The position numbers and the translations under genes were made by a program. A DNA stretch of 64,000 bases from Cloacimonetes bacterium UBA5835 (GTDB lineage Bacteria; Cloacimonadota; Cloacimonadia; Cloacimonadales; Cloacimonadaceae), in assembly GCA_002432865.1 (NCBI GenBank), contig DJGX01000009.1:62001-126000 (forward strand). The letters run 5' to 3'. The number at the start of each line of letters is the position of its first letter. The stretch's first letter is position 1. This document shows positions 36,290 through 45,515 of the stretch, piece by piece. Below the pieces are notes generated by a model. The model was not told the DNA's origin. It was given only the letters and a program-made list of their open reading frames with translations, and made no database searches.

Positions 36290-37237
36290 ATGCAAAAAAA
36301 AGCTGTTCTGGCACTTGGCGGAAACGCTATTATTAAAGCTGGTGAAAAAGGTACAATAGCACAACAATTTTCAAATACCCGTGAATCGTTAGGTGGTATT
36401 GTAGAATTAATCAAAAGGGGCTATCATTTAAGTATAACACATGGTAATGGACCTCAAGTAGGGAATCTGCTCCGTCAACAGGAATTAGGAGAAATGGAGG
36501 GAATTCCTCAATTGCCTTTAGGTGTATTAAATGCTGCTACAGAAGGCACTATGGGCTATATGATAGAACAGAGTTTACAGAATATATTACATAAAAGTGG
36601 AATTCAAAAACAGGTTATCACTATCATATCTCAGGTAGTAGTGGATAAAAATGATCCTAGTATGCTAAATCCGACTAAATTTGTAGGGAGCACATATTAT
36701 ACTGCTGCACAGGCAGAAGAACTTAAAAACAGATTGGGCTGGATCTTAAAAGAAGATTCTGGTAAAGGTTTTCGGCGTGTGGTTCCTTCACCTTATCCAA
36801 AAGAAATTATACCAGCTTCCACAATTAATGAATTGGTAGATAGGGGAGAGATAGTTATCGCTGTTGGTGGAGGTGGAATTCCTATATATATTGAAGAAGA
36901 TGGCACTTATGAAGGGGTTGATGCAGTAATAGACAAGGATTTTGCATCAGCACTTTTAGCTCTGGAAATTAAAGCAGACCTATTTGTTATATTAACTGGC
37001 GTAGAAAAAGTATATATCAACTATGGTAAGGAAAATCAACAAGCATTGGATCAAATTACCATCGCTGAAGCAAAACACTACTATAATGAAAAACAATTTC
37101 CAGCAGGTAGTATGGGACCTAAAATTCAAGCAGCAATCGATTTTCTGGAAGGCGGAGGATCAGAAGTATTGATTACTTCCATAGAAAAAATTGTGGATGC
37201 TTTTGAAGGAAAGACGGGGACCAGATTTATAAAATAA
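36290..37237 (+). CDS. arcC: carbamate kinase
   Basis: Transfers phosphate between carbamoyl phosphate and ADP, giving ATP in arginine, agmatine or purine fermentation. The 315 residues start with LALGGNAIIKAGEKGT, contain ITHGNGPQVGNLLRQQE, VVPSPYPKEI and AVGGGGIPIY, and end with KTGTRF, all diagnostic. Length is typical. No ornithine or putrescine carbamoyltransferase lies nearby, so the source of carbamoyl phosphate is not shown; the preceding cDPGS-like gene is its only close neighbour. Confidence 0.96.
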   Translation: MQKKAVLALGGNAIIKAGEKGTIAQQFSNTRESLGGIVELIKRGYHLSITHGNGPQVGNLLRQQELGEMEGIPQLPLGVLNAATEGTMGYMIEQSLQNILHKSGIQKQVITIISQVVVDKNDPSMLNPTKFVGSTYYTAAQAEELKNRLGWILKEDSGKGFRRVVPSPYPKEIIPASTINELVDRGEIVIAVGGGGIPIYIEEDGTYEGVDAVIDKDFASALLALEIKADLFVILTGVEKVYINYGKENQQALDQITIAEAKHYYNEKQFPAGSMGPKIQAAIDFLEGGGSEVLITSIEKIVDAFEGKTGTRFIK

Positions 37238-37244
37238 CTTTTGT

Positions 37245-37282
37245 AGCAGGAGGATTCTCTTCCACCTGCTTTCCTTTTTCTT
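37245..37282 (+). terminator. rho-independent terminator after arcC
   Basis: AGCAGGAGGA (37245-37254) pairs with TCCACCTGCT (37261-37270), one A-A mismatch, six-base loop, followed by TTCCTTTTTCTT. Confidence 0.78.
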
Positions 37283-37620
37283 ATGTATAATAAACAACAT
37301 ATTTATCCATCGTAGAACTTGCTATTGGTCAACAGATTATTTATTATAATTATGGTTTAACTTTTTTCCTACTTTACATATCACATATAATAACGATTTA
37401 TTCATCATCAGCGATAAGGTTAACTATCAGATCTATCGTAGTGATCTCCCCAATAGAAACTTTTCTTGAATGGCATTGTTTCCTTTCGAGATTGTGGCAT
37501 AGTAAATTATTGCCGAGTTCAATATGCAAAAAAAAACGGAGTTATAAGAAGCTCCGTTTTCATTTTATCATATATACAGCGGGTTAAATATTTAAGCCCA
37601 TTCCACTTAAGCTATTAATA
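37283..37620. other. gene-free spacer between convergent genes
   Basis: Between arcC and hydG. Apart from the bidirectional terminator at 37533-37560 no feature is seen. Confidence 0.5.
37533..37564. terminator. bidirectional terminator between arcC and hydG
   Basis: AAAACGGAG (37533-37541) pairs with CTCCGTTTT (37552-37560) around ten bases; A-run before and T-rich run after let it act on both strands. The hydG stop lies 60 bases on. Confidence 0.75.
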
Positions 37621-39030
37621 CTAATAATGTAGGTCTCTGATTCCTTCTTTCATCTTTGCCAAATTATCTTTTACCGATATCTGCATTTGGGGATCATCTA
37701 TTTTTGCAACTTCCTGATCAATCAAATCGAAACCGACTTTTTTTGTATGCTCACTAGCATAATCGTAAAGGTATTCAGCAAAAGTAAGTAGGGCATTGGG
37801 AGTGCAAAATCGTTTAACGAAACCAGGGATAGCAAATTCCATAAAATGCTCCCCGGTTCTTCCTGCCCGGTAACAGGAAGTACAGAAGGAAGGTATATAA
37901 CTACTGTTAGCAAGTTCGTATATAACATCATCCAAAGAACGAGTATCTCCTAACACAAATTGACTTTTGCGTTTAGATTCATCATCCTTATGCGCATAAT
38001 CGCCTACTCCAATACTACTTCCTGCATCAATTTGAGAAATTCCATAGCGCAAAACTTCATCTCTAACTTCAATAGGCTCTCTTGCAGTAAGAATCATCCC
38101 TGTGTAAGGAACACTTAAACGAAGGCTGGCTATCAAAAGCTTGAAATCCTCATTCGATACTCTATGGGGAGGTTGATTTGTAAAATTAGTCCCAATAGCA
38201 GGTTCAATACGGGGAAAAGATATTGTATGAGGTCCTACTCCAAATCTTTGTTCCAGATGGATAGTATGATATAATAAGCCCATCACTTCAAAATGCCAAT
38301 CATATAAACCCATTAAAGCACCAATACCTAAATCATCAATTCCAGCCTGCATAGCTCTGTCTAAACTATCCAAACGCCATAAGAAATTACTTTTAGGTCC
38401 CCTTGGATGTAGAGTTTTATAGGTTTCTTCATGATAGGTCTCTTGAAAAATTTGATAAGTTCCAATACCTACGGATTTCACTATTCTAAAACCTTCAATA
38501 TCAAGGGGAGCAGCATTAATATTTACCCTGCGAATTTCACCTTTGTTATGTTTAACATTATAAACCGTTTGAACTGTGTCTGCAATAAACTCCGGTGAAT
38601 ATTTCGGATGTTCACCATAAACCATAATTAAACGCTTATGCCCTGCATCTTCTAAAGCTTCGGTCTCGGAAATAAGTTCTTCTTTACTAAGTGTAGCTCG
38701 ATGACATTCTTTATTTGAACTGCGAAATCCACAATAAACACAATCGTTTATACAATCGTTACCTACATATAAGGGAGCAAACAAAACGATACGATTACCG
38801 TAAATGCGTTCTTTAAGAGTATGTGCGCCTTCTAAAATCTGTTGCTTTAATTCTGGATCGGTAACATTAATTAGGGCAGCCGTCTCATCTGGATTTAAAC
38901 GCTGTTTATCTAATGATTTATCAATAATATCCCTTATCCGAATCGTATCAGCGAAACGATTCCTTGCCAGATGTTCTTCAATTTCGGTTGTAGGAATAAA
39001 GGATTTTACGCCTTCTGTGCTAATGTTCAT
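37621..39030 (-). CDS. hydG: [FeFe]-hydrogenase maturase HydG (tyrosine lyase, radical SAM)
   Basis: Cleaves tyrosine to supply CO and CN ligands to the H-cluster iron. Radical-SAM motif CINDCVYC near residue 90; C-terminal auxiliary cluster site CTSCYRAGRTG with a further Cys in KRFCTPNALL, which separates HydG from ThiH. From the ATG at 39030 it has 469 residues; AAGGAG lies six bases upstream, better than for the ATG at 39048, and leaves only 11 bases of overlap with the regulator gene. It serves HydA, whose operon is 32 kb away; hydE and hydF are outside the window. Confidence 0.97.
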   Translation of the reverse strand: MNISTEGVKSFIPTTEIEEHLARNRFADTIRIRDIIDKSLDKQRLNPDETAALINVTDPELKQQILEGAHTLKERIYGNRIVLFAPLYVGNDCINDCVYCGFRSSNKECHRATLSKEELISETEALEDAGHKRLIMVYGEHPKYSPEFIADTVQTVYNVKHNKGEIRRVNINAAPLDIEGFRIVKSVGIGTYQIFQETYHEETYKTLHPRGPKSNFLWRLDSLDRAMQAGIDDLGIGALMGLYDWHFEVMGLLYHTIHLEQRFGVGPHTISFPRIEPAIGTNFTNQPPHRVSNEDFKLLIASLRLSVPYTGMILTAREPIEVRDEVLRYGISQIDAGSSIGVGDYAHKDDESKRKSQFVLGDTRSLDDVIYELANSSYIPSFCTSCYRAGRTGEHFMEFAIPGFVKRFCTPNALLTFAEYLYDYASEHTKKVGFDLIDQEVAKIDDPQMQISVKDNLAKMKEGIRDLHY

Positions 39031-39292
39031 TTTTTTCTCCTTTTTCAAGCTTTAAAGTTGTAACCTGTACTTTCACGGACTTAATCTGTCCTAATTTTCC
39101 AGAAAAAGAACCCATTTCAGCGATCGGTAGCTCTACAATTAGAAAGATTACAGCAACACCCAAATCGCGCATAGGATATCCAACCCTTAATAATATATGT
39201 GGAGCATAACTATGCAAGAGTTCATTTACCGGATGGAAAGCTGATTCACGGTCTTCCATAATAATAGTGAGGATATGACATCTCTCGTTCAT
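39020..39292 (-). CDS. TM1266-type iron-only hydrogenase system regulator
   Basis: A 90-residue ACT-like (NikR C-terminal-like) protein of the family named 'iron-only hydrogenase system regulator'. It opens ERCHILTIIMEDRESAFHPV, followed by HILLRVGYPMRDLGVAVIFL and KLGQIKSVKVQ, in line with the family. There is no DNA-binding part, so it may sense a small molecule and act through a partner. It overlaps hydG by 11 bases, the arrangement expected for a regulator made with the maturase. Confidence 0.85.
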   Translation of the reverse strand: MNERCHILTIIMEDRESAFHPVNELLHSYAPHILLRVGYPMRDLGVAVIFLIVELPIAEMGSFSGKLGQIKSVKVQVTTLKLEKGEKNEH

Positions 39293-39552
39293 AATATAAT
39301 TTCCTTCAGCGAGAGATGATAAAAAGGCAAATCAAACAGGTTTTTACCACCCTTGATGCCAGAACTTATCTCTCATCGCAGGTTTATTTTTAAGACATTA
39401 TAATCAATATAGCATTTTTGGCAAGGGAAATTTATGCATAAAGAAAGTACAAAAAATGGAAAATAGCAAAGCAGATTAAATATAGTGAAGCACAGTATAC
39501 ATTTAGTACAGCAGGATAAATTCAGGATATTGATAAATGTTATCTATGTTTA

Positions 39553-40296
39553 CTATAAGTGATATCGAAACGAATTGCTGAATTCTTGCGGAATGCTATC
39601 TCTAAACAAATCAAAATGCTCAATGAAATGTGCATCGCTACCTAAAGAAAAAAGTTGTCCTCCTAAAGCTAGATATAATTCTAAAATATGCTGCTCCGGA
39701 ATAAAAGAAGGATATCCTCTACGCAATGAACTGTAATTGATTTCCAGAGCTATTTTTCGGTCTATAATAACCCTGAAAATATCTTGTATTATCGGATAGT
39801 GAATTCGTTCAACCGGAATACTGTTATAACAACGTTTATAAACCCCTAAATGGGCAAGGACATCAATATCGCAATTGGATACTAAAGCCAAGTTTTGCAA
39901 ATAATAATCTCTAATCTGTTCTTCGGAAAGCTGTTTCTTTAAAGGAATAGCTACATTCGTTTGATCCGATAGAAAGTGCACAGATCCCAATATCAAATCA
40001 AAATTTATACCCTCTAAAAGTGAAACAGCATAATCCTTAACTATATGATAATCACCTACTTCAACACCACTAAGTAATGTGAGTTCTGATATTGTATTTT
40101 GTAAATCATTAATTCTTTTGAAATAATGTTTCAAGGAAGGTGCTCCATAGCTTTTCATTTCAATAGGTAGCAAATCTAGATGTTCTGTAATAGCTATTTC
40201 ATCATATTTTAATTGAATAGCCCTATCTATCAAATCAATTGTTTTAATAGAGCTATCGTAACTATCTTCAGTATGAATATGATAATCGAATTTCAT
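39553..40296 (-). CDS. PHP-domain phosphatase (histidinol-phosphatase HisK-like)
   Basis: A 247-residue PHP-domain metal hydrolase. The metal-binding motifs are visible as YHIHTEDSYDS, ITEHLD, GVEVGDYH, LGSVHFL, VLAHLG and LGSDAHF. Size and motifs fit HisK-type L-histidinol-phosphatases, but no other his gene is near, so the substrate could differ. It is the last of six coupled genes; its ATG shares one base with the stop of the ATPase gene (TAATG). Confidence 0.88.
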   Translation of the reverse strand: MKFDYHIHTEDSYDSSIKTIDLIDRAIQLKYDEIAITEHLDLLPIEMKSYGAPSLKHYFKRINDLQNTISELTLLSGVEVGDYHIVKDYAVSLLEGINFDLILGSVHFLSDQTNVAIPLKKQLSEEQIRDYYLQNLALVSNCDIDVLAHLGVYKRCYNSIPVERIHYPIIQDIFRVIIDRKIALEINYSSLRRGYPSFIPEQHILELYLALGGQLFSLGSDAHFIEHFDLFRDSIPQEFSNSFRYHL

Positions 40297-41060
40297 TATG
40301 CTAAGATAGCAGCACCTAAGGCAGCTGTTATTTCCGGATCGGGAGGTGTAATTAATTGATAGGAAAGTGATTCACTGAAACATTTTACTATATCTTGGTT
40401 TAAAGCTACACCTCCTGTAAATACAATAGGTGGTTCCCAAACCAGAGATGCCATTTGAGCTAAAATACGTTTTGCAATACTTCGATGAACAGAACGGACT
40501 ATATTTTCTGGAGCAGTTGAAGATGATAACATTCCGATAATTTCCGATTCGGCAAACACAACACAAGTGGAATTTAGTTTTAGTTCTTTAGTTGATTTGG
40601 AAGCTATAGCAGAAAGATCAGAAACATCACAATCCAAACGCATTGCAGTCATTTCCAAAAAGCGTCCTGTTCCAGCTGCACATTTATCGTTCATAACAAA
40701 ATCTTTTACTTTTCCGCTGTCTGTAAGGGTGATGATTTTGGAGTCCTGTCCACCCATATCAATTATCGTTTTTGCATCAGGAAAATAATATAAACAACCG
40801 GCGGTATGGCAACTTATTTCGGATATAGTTAAGGTTGCATCTTTAAAAAGTTTCCGACCGTAACCTGTAACTCCGATAGCAGTTAGTTCATTTTTATTAA
40901 TTCCCGAAGCAAGGAATGCATTGTGTAAAAGTTTATTAACTCCGCTAAGGATAAATATTTCAGTTGATTTGCAATCGCTGAACTCAATACTCTTTGTGTG
41001 TTCATTAAAGATCACAACTTTTGTATTACGAGAGCCGATGTCGATACCAAGTTTGAACAT
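40296..41060 (-). CDS. 2-hydroxyacyl-CoA dehydratase activator-like ATPase (BcrA/BadF/HgdC family)
   Basis: A 254-residue ASKHA-fold ATPase. It has the phosphate loop KLGIDIGSRNTKVVIF, MGGQDSKIITL, the cluster-ligand segments DKCAAGTGRFLE and CVVFAESEIIGM, and TGGVALNQDI. In the family, a dimer bridged by one [4Fe-4S] cluster drives ATP-dependent electron transfer to 2-hydroxyacyl-CoA dehydratases or benzoyl-CoA reductase. No dehydratase gene is present here. It lies two bases after the M16 peptidase gene and overlaps the PHP gene. The partner is unknown. Confidence 0.88.
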   Translation of the reverse strand: MFKLGIDIGSRNTKVVIFNEHTKSIEFSDCKSTEIFILSGVNKLLHNAFLASGINKNELTAIGVTGYGRKLFKDATLTISEISCHTAGCLYYFPDAKTIIDMGGQDSKIITLTDSGKVKDFVMNDKCAAGTGRFLEMTAMRLDCDVSDLSAIASKSTKELKLNSTCVVFAESEIIGMLSSSTAPENIVRSVHRSIAKRILAQMASLVWEPPIVFTGGVALNQDIVKCFSESLSYQLITPPDPEITAALGAAILA

Positions 41061-41062
41061 AG

Positions 41063-43726
41063 TTACAACATAATATAGATGTATTGGTTATCAGGCAATA
41101 GCCACTTTTTGGCTATTTGCCAAATTAATTCGCTATTAACCTTTTTAATACGTTCTTCGCGTAAGAGATAATATTCTGGTTCATAGCCCAAGGCAACAAG
41201 ATTGGAAATAGTTGATGCTGTGTAAGACACACTCTCATCTTCAAAGCGATTCATCCCAATTAAGTATTGTTTTGCAGTTTCCAGTTCATTTTCTTTTACT
41301 CCTTTATCAGCAATAGAATAGATAATTTCCTTCATCAAAGCAAGGCAATTATTATAGTCGTCTTTATCACAAAAGGCATATGCATTCCAGAAACCTAATT
41401 CGTTCAAAGAATGGAAATCGAAACCAGTTTGATAAGCATAAGCGTATTTTTCCCTTAGAATGTCAAAAAAGCGAGAAGAGATATCACCACCTAAAATTTG
41501 GGATAAAATATAGAAAGCGGTATTTTCATCTCGATCAATAGCAGGAGAAGCAAATCCTCCAATATATATAATGGCTTGATCAGTATTTCGATAGGTCTTT
41601 TTAAAATGCACTGAAGAAGGAGAATAGAATGGTTTGAACTTGGGCGAATGAGAAACATTATGAACCAAGCCAAAGTTCTTTTCACAAAGTTCTAAAATTT
41701 CTTGGGGATTATGATTTCCTACGATAGCTAAGCAAAAGTCTTTTCCTATATTCCAATCTTCATACCATTGCTGAAGATGTTTTATACGGATTGAACGAAT
41801 TTGGGTTGCAGACCCTGTAGGTCGAAATAGATTACTTTTATTGCCTACCAGCATTTTATACCAGTTCATATAAGCATAGCTAACAGGATAATCGTTATCA
41901 CGACGGATTCCATCTAAAGCAGTAGATGTTAATACAGAGAAATAGTTATGATCAAAACTTGGTAAAAAAATCGATTCTGCAAGCATAGCTAGTGCTTTAT
42001 CAAGATTGCTACTTAAACATTTTCCCCTGAAAGTGGTTGTATCTAAATGATGAATTAACCTTATATTAAAACCATTATTCCGAGAATATTGCAGCAATTC
42101 TTGATGGCTATGTTTTTGGGTTTTATAGAGCTGTAAAGAAGTACAAAAGAAATTATGACCAATTTCTGAAGGAGTCTCGCTAATCTGACTAATAGGAGTT
42201 GATAAGGAAAAGCCGCTAATGTTATTATTCTTTTGCTGTTTGAAAATAACCTTTACATTGTTAGAGAGGACAATCTGGTAATAATTATCATCTATTTGGG
42301 TTATGTAACCTCTTCTCGTATTTTCTGCATTGTATAATGGTGGGGGATTCAGATTTTGAATAGAAATATTATGAATTTCCTCTGCACATAGTATTGTCTT
42401 TTTGGGGGCTAAACTTTCTTTTATTTGCTTAGCTTGTTTTTTTGTTCCAGAAATTTCACAAGAACCTTCATGGTAAACAGTAATACCTTCGGGTAGCCAA
42501 TATTTATGAATAGCAGCCATTACGGCTTCGATAGAAATAGAATTAATCTCATCTCCATATTTCTGAAGGCGGCATAAATCTCCTGTAAATTTCTCTGCAG
42601 CTATCAGGTTGGCAAGATTTTCCATCCCTTCAAAGCTAAATAACCAGCTATTAATTATATCTTTTTTTATTAATTCAAGTTCTGCTAATGGGATTCCAAA
42701 CTGTAAAAGAGCGGAATATTCTTCATAAACTATCCTAATAATATCAGGAATAAAAGTTGCTGATATGGGAGTGATATAAATAACTGAAACTCCGGAAAGA
42801 ACTCCACAAAGAGAATTTACTTTCACACTGGAACATAGTTTATCTTTTTCTACTAAGCGATTATATAGCCGCGAAGATCTTCCTATGGCAAAATAACGCA
42901 TAGCTATCAAAAGTGCATTAGCCAAAGGATGTTTTTCACTAAGTTCTGGAAAAGCAAAGGCGATAGTATCATCAACAATTGCCTTTTTCCTAAAGATGTA
43001 GCGAAAGCCATTCATTTCCGGTTCAATATCTAACAGATAGGGAAGAGGCTTACTTATGTTTTCCCAAGCAGAAAAATAAGTATCAAGATAAGCATCCAAT
43101 TCATTTTCTTGATAGTTACCACAGATTACTAGAAAGGAATTAACTGGAGTATATCGATTTTTATAAAATTCGCGAAGTTCTTTATACCTTGCGCTGTTAA
43201 TGCTTTTAGGATTACCTAAAACAGGATATCTGAGAGGGCTTTTTTGATAGCAGTTTGTTTGAATATACTCAAGAAAGTCCGATTCAGGATCGTTTTGATA
43301 CTGCTTGATTTCTTCCAGAATGATTTCTTTTTCTTTGCTTACATCTTCTTTACTGAAAGTGCTGTGAAAAGCAAGTTGAGAAAGAATATGGAAACCTTCT
43401 TTTAGCTTTTCTGAAGGTAAGTTTAAATAATAACAAGTACAATCGTAATCTGTGAAAGCATTGAGCATCCCACCCAAACCCGAAGCATAAAGCGATATTT
43501 TGTTATTTGGAAAATCACTGGTAGATTTAAAGCTTAAGTGTTCTATAAAATGAGAATATCCTCTTTGTTGATCATTTTCTAATGTGGAACCAGTTCTTAT
43601 ATAAAGCTGGAGGCAAAGAACTGGATGGGAATTATCTTTTACGGAGATAACTTCCAAGCCATTAGATAAATTCCTGCATATTGGCTTGGGGAAAGAAATA
43701 TTTCCAGTAATTAATTTATCGTTCAT
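41063..43726 (-). CDS. M16-family zinc metallopeptidase, two-domain
   Basis: An 887-residue protein with two M16 halves. The first carries the active inverted zinc motif HFIEH near residue 60 and the third-ligand helix KEIILEEIKQYQND about 75 residues later; the second half (from about 500) is the inactive partner domain with IIYIGGFASPAIDRDE and ILGGDISSRFFDILR. No signal peptide is seen, which suggests a cytoplasmic oligopeptidase like others of the pitrilysin group. It is co-transcribed with folE2 (seven bases upstream) and the activator-like gene. Confidence 0.92.
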   Translation of the reverse strand: MNDKLITGNISFPKPICRNLSNGLEVISVKDNSHPVLCLQLYIRTGSTLENDQQRGYSHFIEHLSFKSTSDFPNNKISLYASGLGGMLNAFTDYDCTCYYLNLPSEKLKEGFHILSQLAFHSTFSKEDVSKEKEIILEEIKQYQNDPESDFLEYIQTNCYQKSPLRYPVLGNPKSINSARYKELREFYKNRYTPVNSFLVICGNYQENELDAYLDTYFSAWENISKPLPYLLDIEPEMNGFRYIFRKKAIVDDTIAFAFPELSEKHPLANALLIAMRYFAIGRSSRLYNRLVEKDKLCSSVKVNSLCGVLSGVSVIYITPISATFIPDIIRIVYEEYSALLQFGIPLAELELIKKDIINSWLFSFEGMENLANLIAAEKFTGDLCRLQKYGDEINSISIEAVMAAIHKYWLPEGITVYHEGSCEISGTKKQAKQIKESLAPKKTILCAEEIHNISIQNLNPPPLYNAENTRRGYITQIDDNYYQIVLSNNVKVIFKQQKNNNISGFSLSTPISQISETPSEIGHNFFCTSLQLYKTQKHSHQELLQYSRNNGFNIRLIHHLDTTTFRGKCLSSNLDKALAMLAESIFLPSFDHNYFSVLTSTALDGIRRDNDYPVSYAYMNWYKMLVGNKSNLFRPTGSATQIRSIRIKHLQQWYEDWNIGKDFCLAIVGNHNPQEILELCEKNFGLVHNVSHSPKFKPFYSPSSVHFKKTYRNTDQAIIYIGGFASPAIDRDENTAFYILSQILGGDISSRFFDILREKYAYAYQTGFDFHSLNELGFWNAYAFCDKDDYNNCLALMKEIIYSIADKGVKENELETAKQYLIGMNRFEDESVSYTASTISNLVALGYEPEYYLLREERIKKVNSELIWQIAKKWLLPDNQYIYIML

Positions 43727-43733
43727 AACGATG

Positions 43734-44504
43734 TTATATTCTACTTATCAAAGCATAAGCATTGTGAGCATGAATAGATTCAAAGTTTTCAGCTTCCACA
43801 TAGAATCCTGTGATGCGTTTATCTTTATTCAATTCCATAGTAATTTCGCGCACAATATCTTCCACAAATTTAGGGTTACTATATGCTTTATCAGTAACAA
43901 ACTTCTCATCAGAACGTTTTAGCAGGGGAAAAATTTCGCAGCTGGAATGCTCTTCGGCAAGTTGGATCAATTCTTCCAGCCAGACAAATTCCCTATAGCG
44001 AACTTTGATAAATATTTCAGACCTTTGGTTATGAGCTCCTGAAACACTAATTGCTTTGGAACAAGGGCAAAGAGTAGTTACTGGAACTTTTACACCTATC
44101 CACAGTTCAAAATTATTGTTATATGATGCATTGAAAAAGCAATCATAACCCAAAAGAGAAACTACCTTGGAAACCGGTGCCTGTTTTTTTATAAAAAACG
44201 GGAAGCTGATATCTATGTAGGCAGTATCAGCTTTTAAAGTGCTTTTTAATTCGTTTAAAAATGAATCAAGTTTATCTATAAAGACTTCAGTATGATAGCG
44301 ATCTAGAACTTCCAGAAAACGGCTCATATGTGTTCCACGCCTCTGATGAGGTAGCTCTACATAGATATCTAAATCGGCAACACTATGCTGAATGCCATTT
44401 TCTCTATCCTGAACAACAATCGGATAGCGGATACCTTTAACACCAACTTTATCTATAGTTATTTTACGGGTGTCAGGTTGGGATTGAATATCGGGAATGC
44501 TCAT
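43734..44504 (-). CDS. folE2: GTP cyclohydrolase FolE2 (type IB)
   Basis: Converts GTP to 7,8-dihydroneopterin triphosphate for folate or queuosine-type pathways, using Mn or Zn. The 256 residues show MSIPDIQSQPD, VGVKGIRYPI, HMSRFLEVLDRY and the metal-cysteine segment PVTTLCPCSKAIS followed by GAHNQRSEI, typical of the zinc-sparing FolE2 class. Length matches the family. Its ATG overlaps the apbE stop by four bases. Confidence 0.96.
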   Translation of the reverse strand: MSIPDIQSQPDTRKITIDKVGVKGIRYPIVVQDRENGIQHSVADLDIYVELPHQRRGTHMSRFLEVLDRYHTEVFIDKLDSFLNELKSTLKADTAYIDISFPFFIKKQAPVSKVVSLLGYDCFFNASYNNNFELWIGVKVPVTTLCPCSKAISVSGAHNQRSEIFIKVRYREFVWLEELIQLAEEHSSCEIFPLLKRSDEKFVTDKAYSNPKFVEDIVREITMELNKDKRITGFYVEAENFESIHAHNAYALISRI

Positions 44505-45505
44505 AATTTCTCTTTTAAATCTTTGTCCTTCATCCCTGCAGTTTTGATCGATGCCAGAGAATCGGCTTTGCTGTAATAAATAATTGCTTCACAATCTGCT
44601 ATTTGCTTAATTGAATCAAGAACCGTTTCCGGAGGCAACAAAAAAAGAGCTGTTGAAATTCCATCAGACCAAGCTGCAGAAGAACAAAGAACAGTTACAG
44701 AATGCACATCGGGAACAGGATAACCGGTGAAAGGACTTATAATATGGTGATAGCGAACACCATTATATTCGTAAAATTGCTGATAATCACCAGAAGTAGA
44801 TATGCTTTGATTTAGCACTTTGAAACTGGCAATATAATCATCCAGTTTACGAGGGTGCTGAATATAAACAATTTGAGGTTTCTTATAACCAAAAAAGGTC
44901 ATAGAACTGCGACAATTAATATATCCGTTATCTAAATTTAGCGTCTGCATATGATCGCGTGCCTTATCTAGAATGTAACCTTTTGCAATAGCTCCAAAAG
45001 TTAACTGCATTCCCAGTGGCTTTATCAGCCTTTTTTCATCATATCGTATCTTAGTAAAATCAACTTTGCTAAGCATTTCTTTCAGTACTAGAGAATCGGG
45101 AGGGACAGGATTTTCTGCATTAAAATTCCATAAATCCCAAACTGGTTTTATAGTTGGATCAAAAGCGCCGTTCGTCATTTTGAATAAGCTATCAGCTATA
45201 GTAAGTAAATTATACATATCAGGATCCATATCAAAAACAGTATTAAGAGAATCAGCATTTATTTTTCCCAAATAGCTGTTTGGATCATATTCATTGAGTT
45301 TATCTTCCAGAGAACGAATAAAATTGAATACTGAATCAATCTGACGGCCAACATTCTTACTCTGCGAAGTGGCAGATATTTCTACTATCGTATCCATCAG
45401 GTATTGACTTTTAAGTTCAGTAAAAGAGCGCGTAAGATATTTATATGCTCCAAAACCAATTACGACAATCAAGATTATTAGGGAAATGATTTCTCTACGA
45501 TTCAT
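44501..45505 (-). CDS. apbE: FAD:protein FMN transferase ApbE
   Basis: Attaches FMN to a Thr or Ser of periplasmic or membrane proteins such as RNF or NQR subunits. From the ATG at 45505 there are 334 residues: a membrane anchor (about 5-20), MDTIVEISATS, the binding segment FGAIAKGYILDKA and HHIISPFTGYPVPD near the C terminus. A GTG three codons upstream is possible, but GAGG stands eight bases before the ATG. Its target proteins are not in the window. Second gene of the six-gene operon. Confidence 0.93.
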   Translation of the reverse strand: MNRREIISLIILIVVIGFGAYKYLTRSFTELKSQYLMDTIVEISATSQSKNVGRQIDSVFNFIRSLEDKLNEYDPNSYLGKINADSLNTVFDMDPDMYNLLTIADSLFKMTNGAFDPTIKPVWDLWNFNAENPVPPDSLVLKEMLSKVDFTKIRYDEKRLIKPLGMQLTFGAIAKGYILDKARDHMQTLNLDNGYINCRSSMTFFGYKKPQIVYIQHPRKLDDYIASFKVLNQSISTSGDYQQFYEYNGVRYHHIISPFTGYPVPDVHSVTVLCSSAAWSDGISTALFLLPPETVLDSIKQIADCEAIIYYSKADSLASIKTAGMKDKDLKEKL

Positions 45506-45515
45506 TAATAACACC

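Noticed and set aside
39031..39048. Longer start of hydG
   Set aside because: It would enlarge the overlap with the regulator gene and lacks the AAGGAG that precedes the 39030 ATG.
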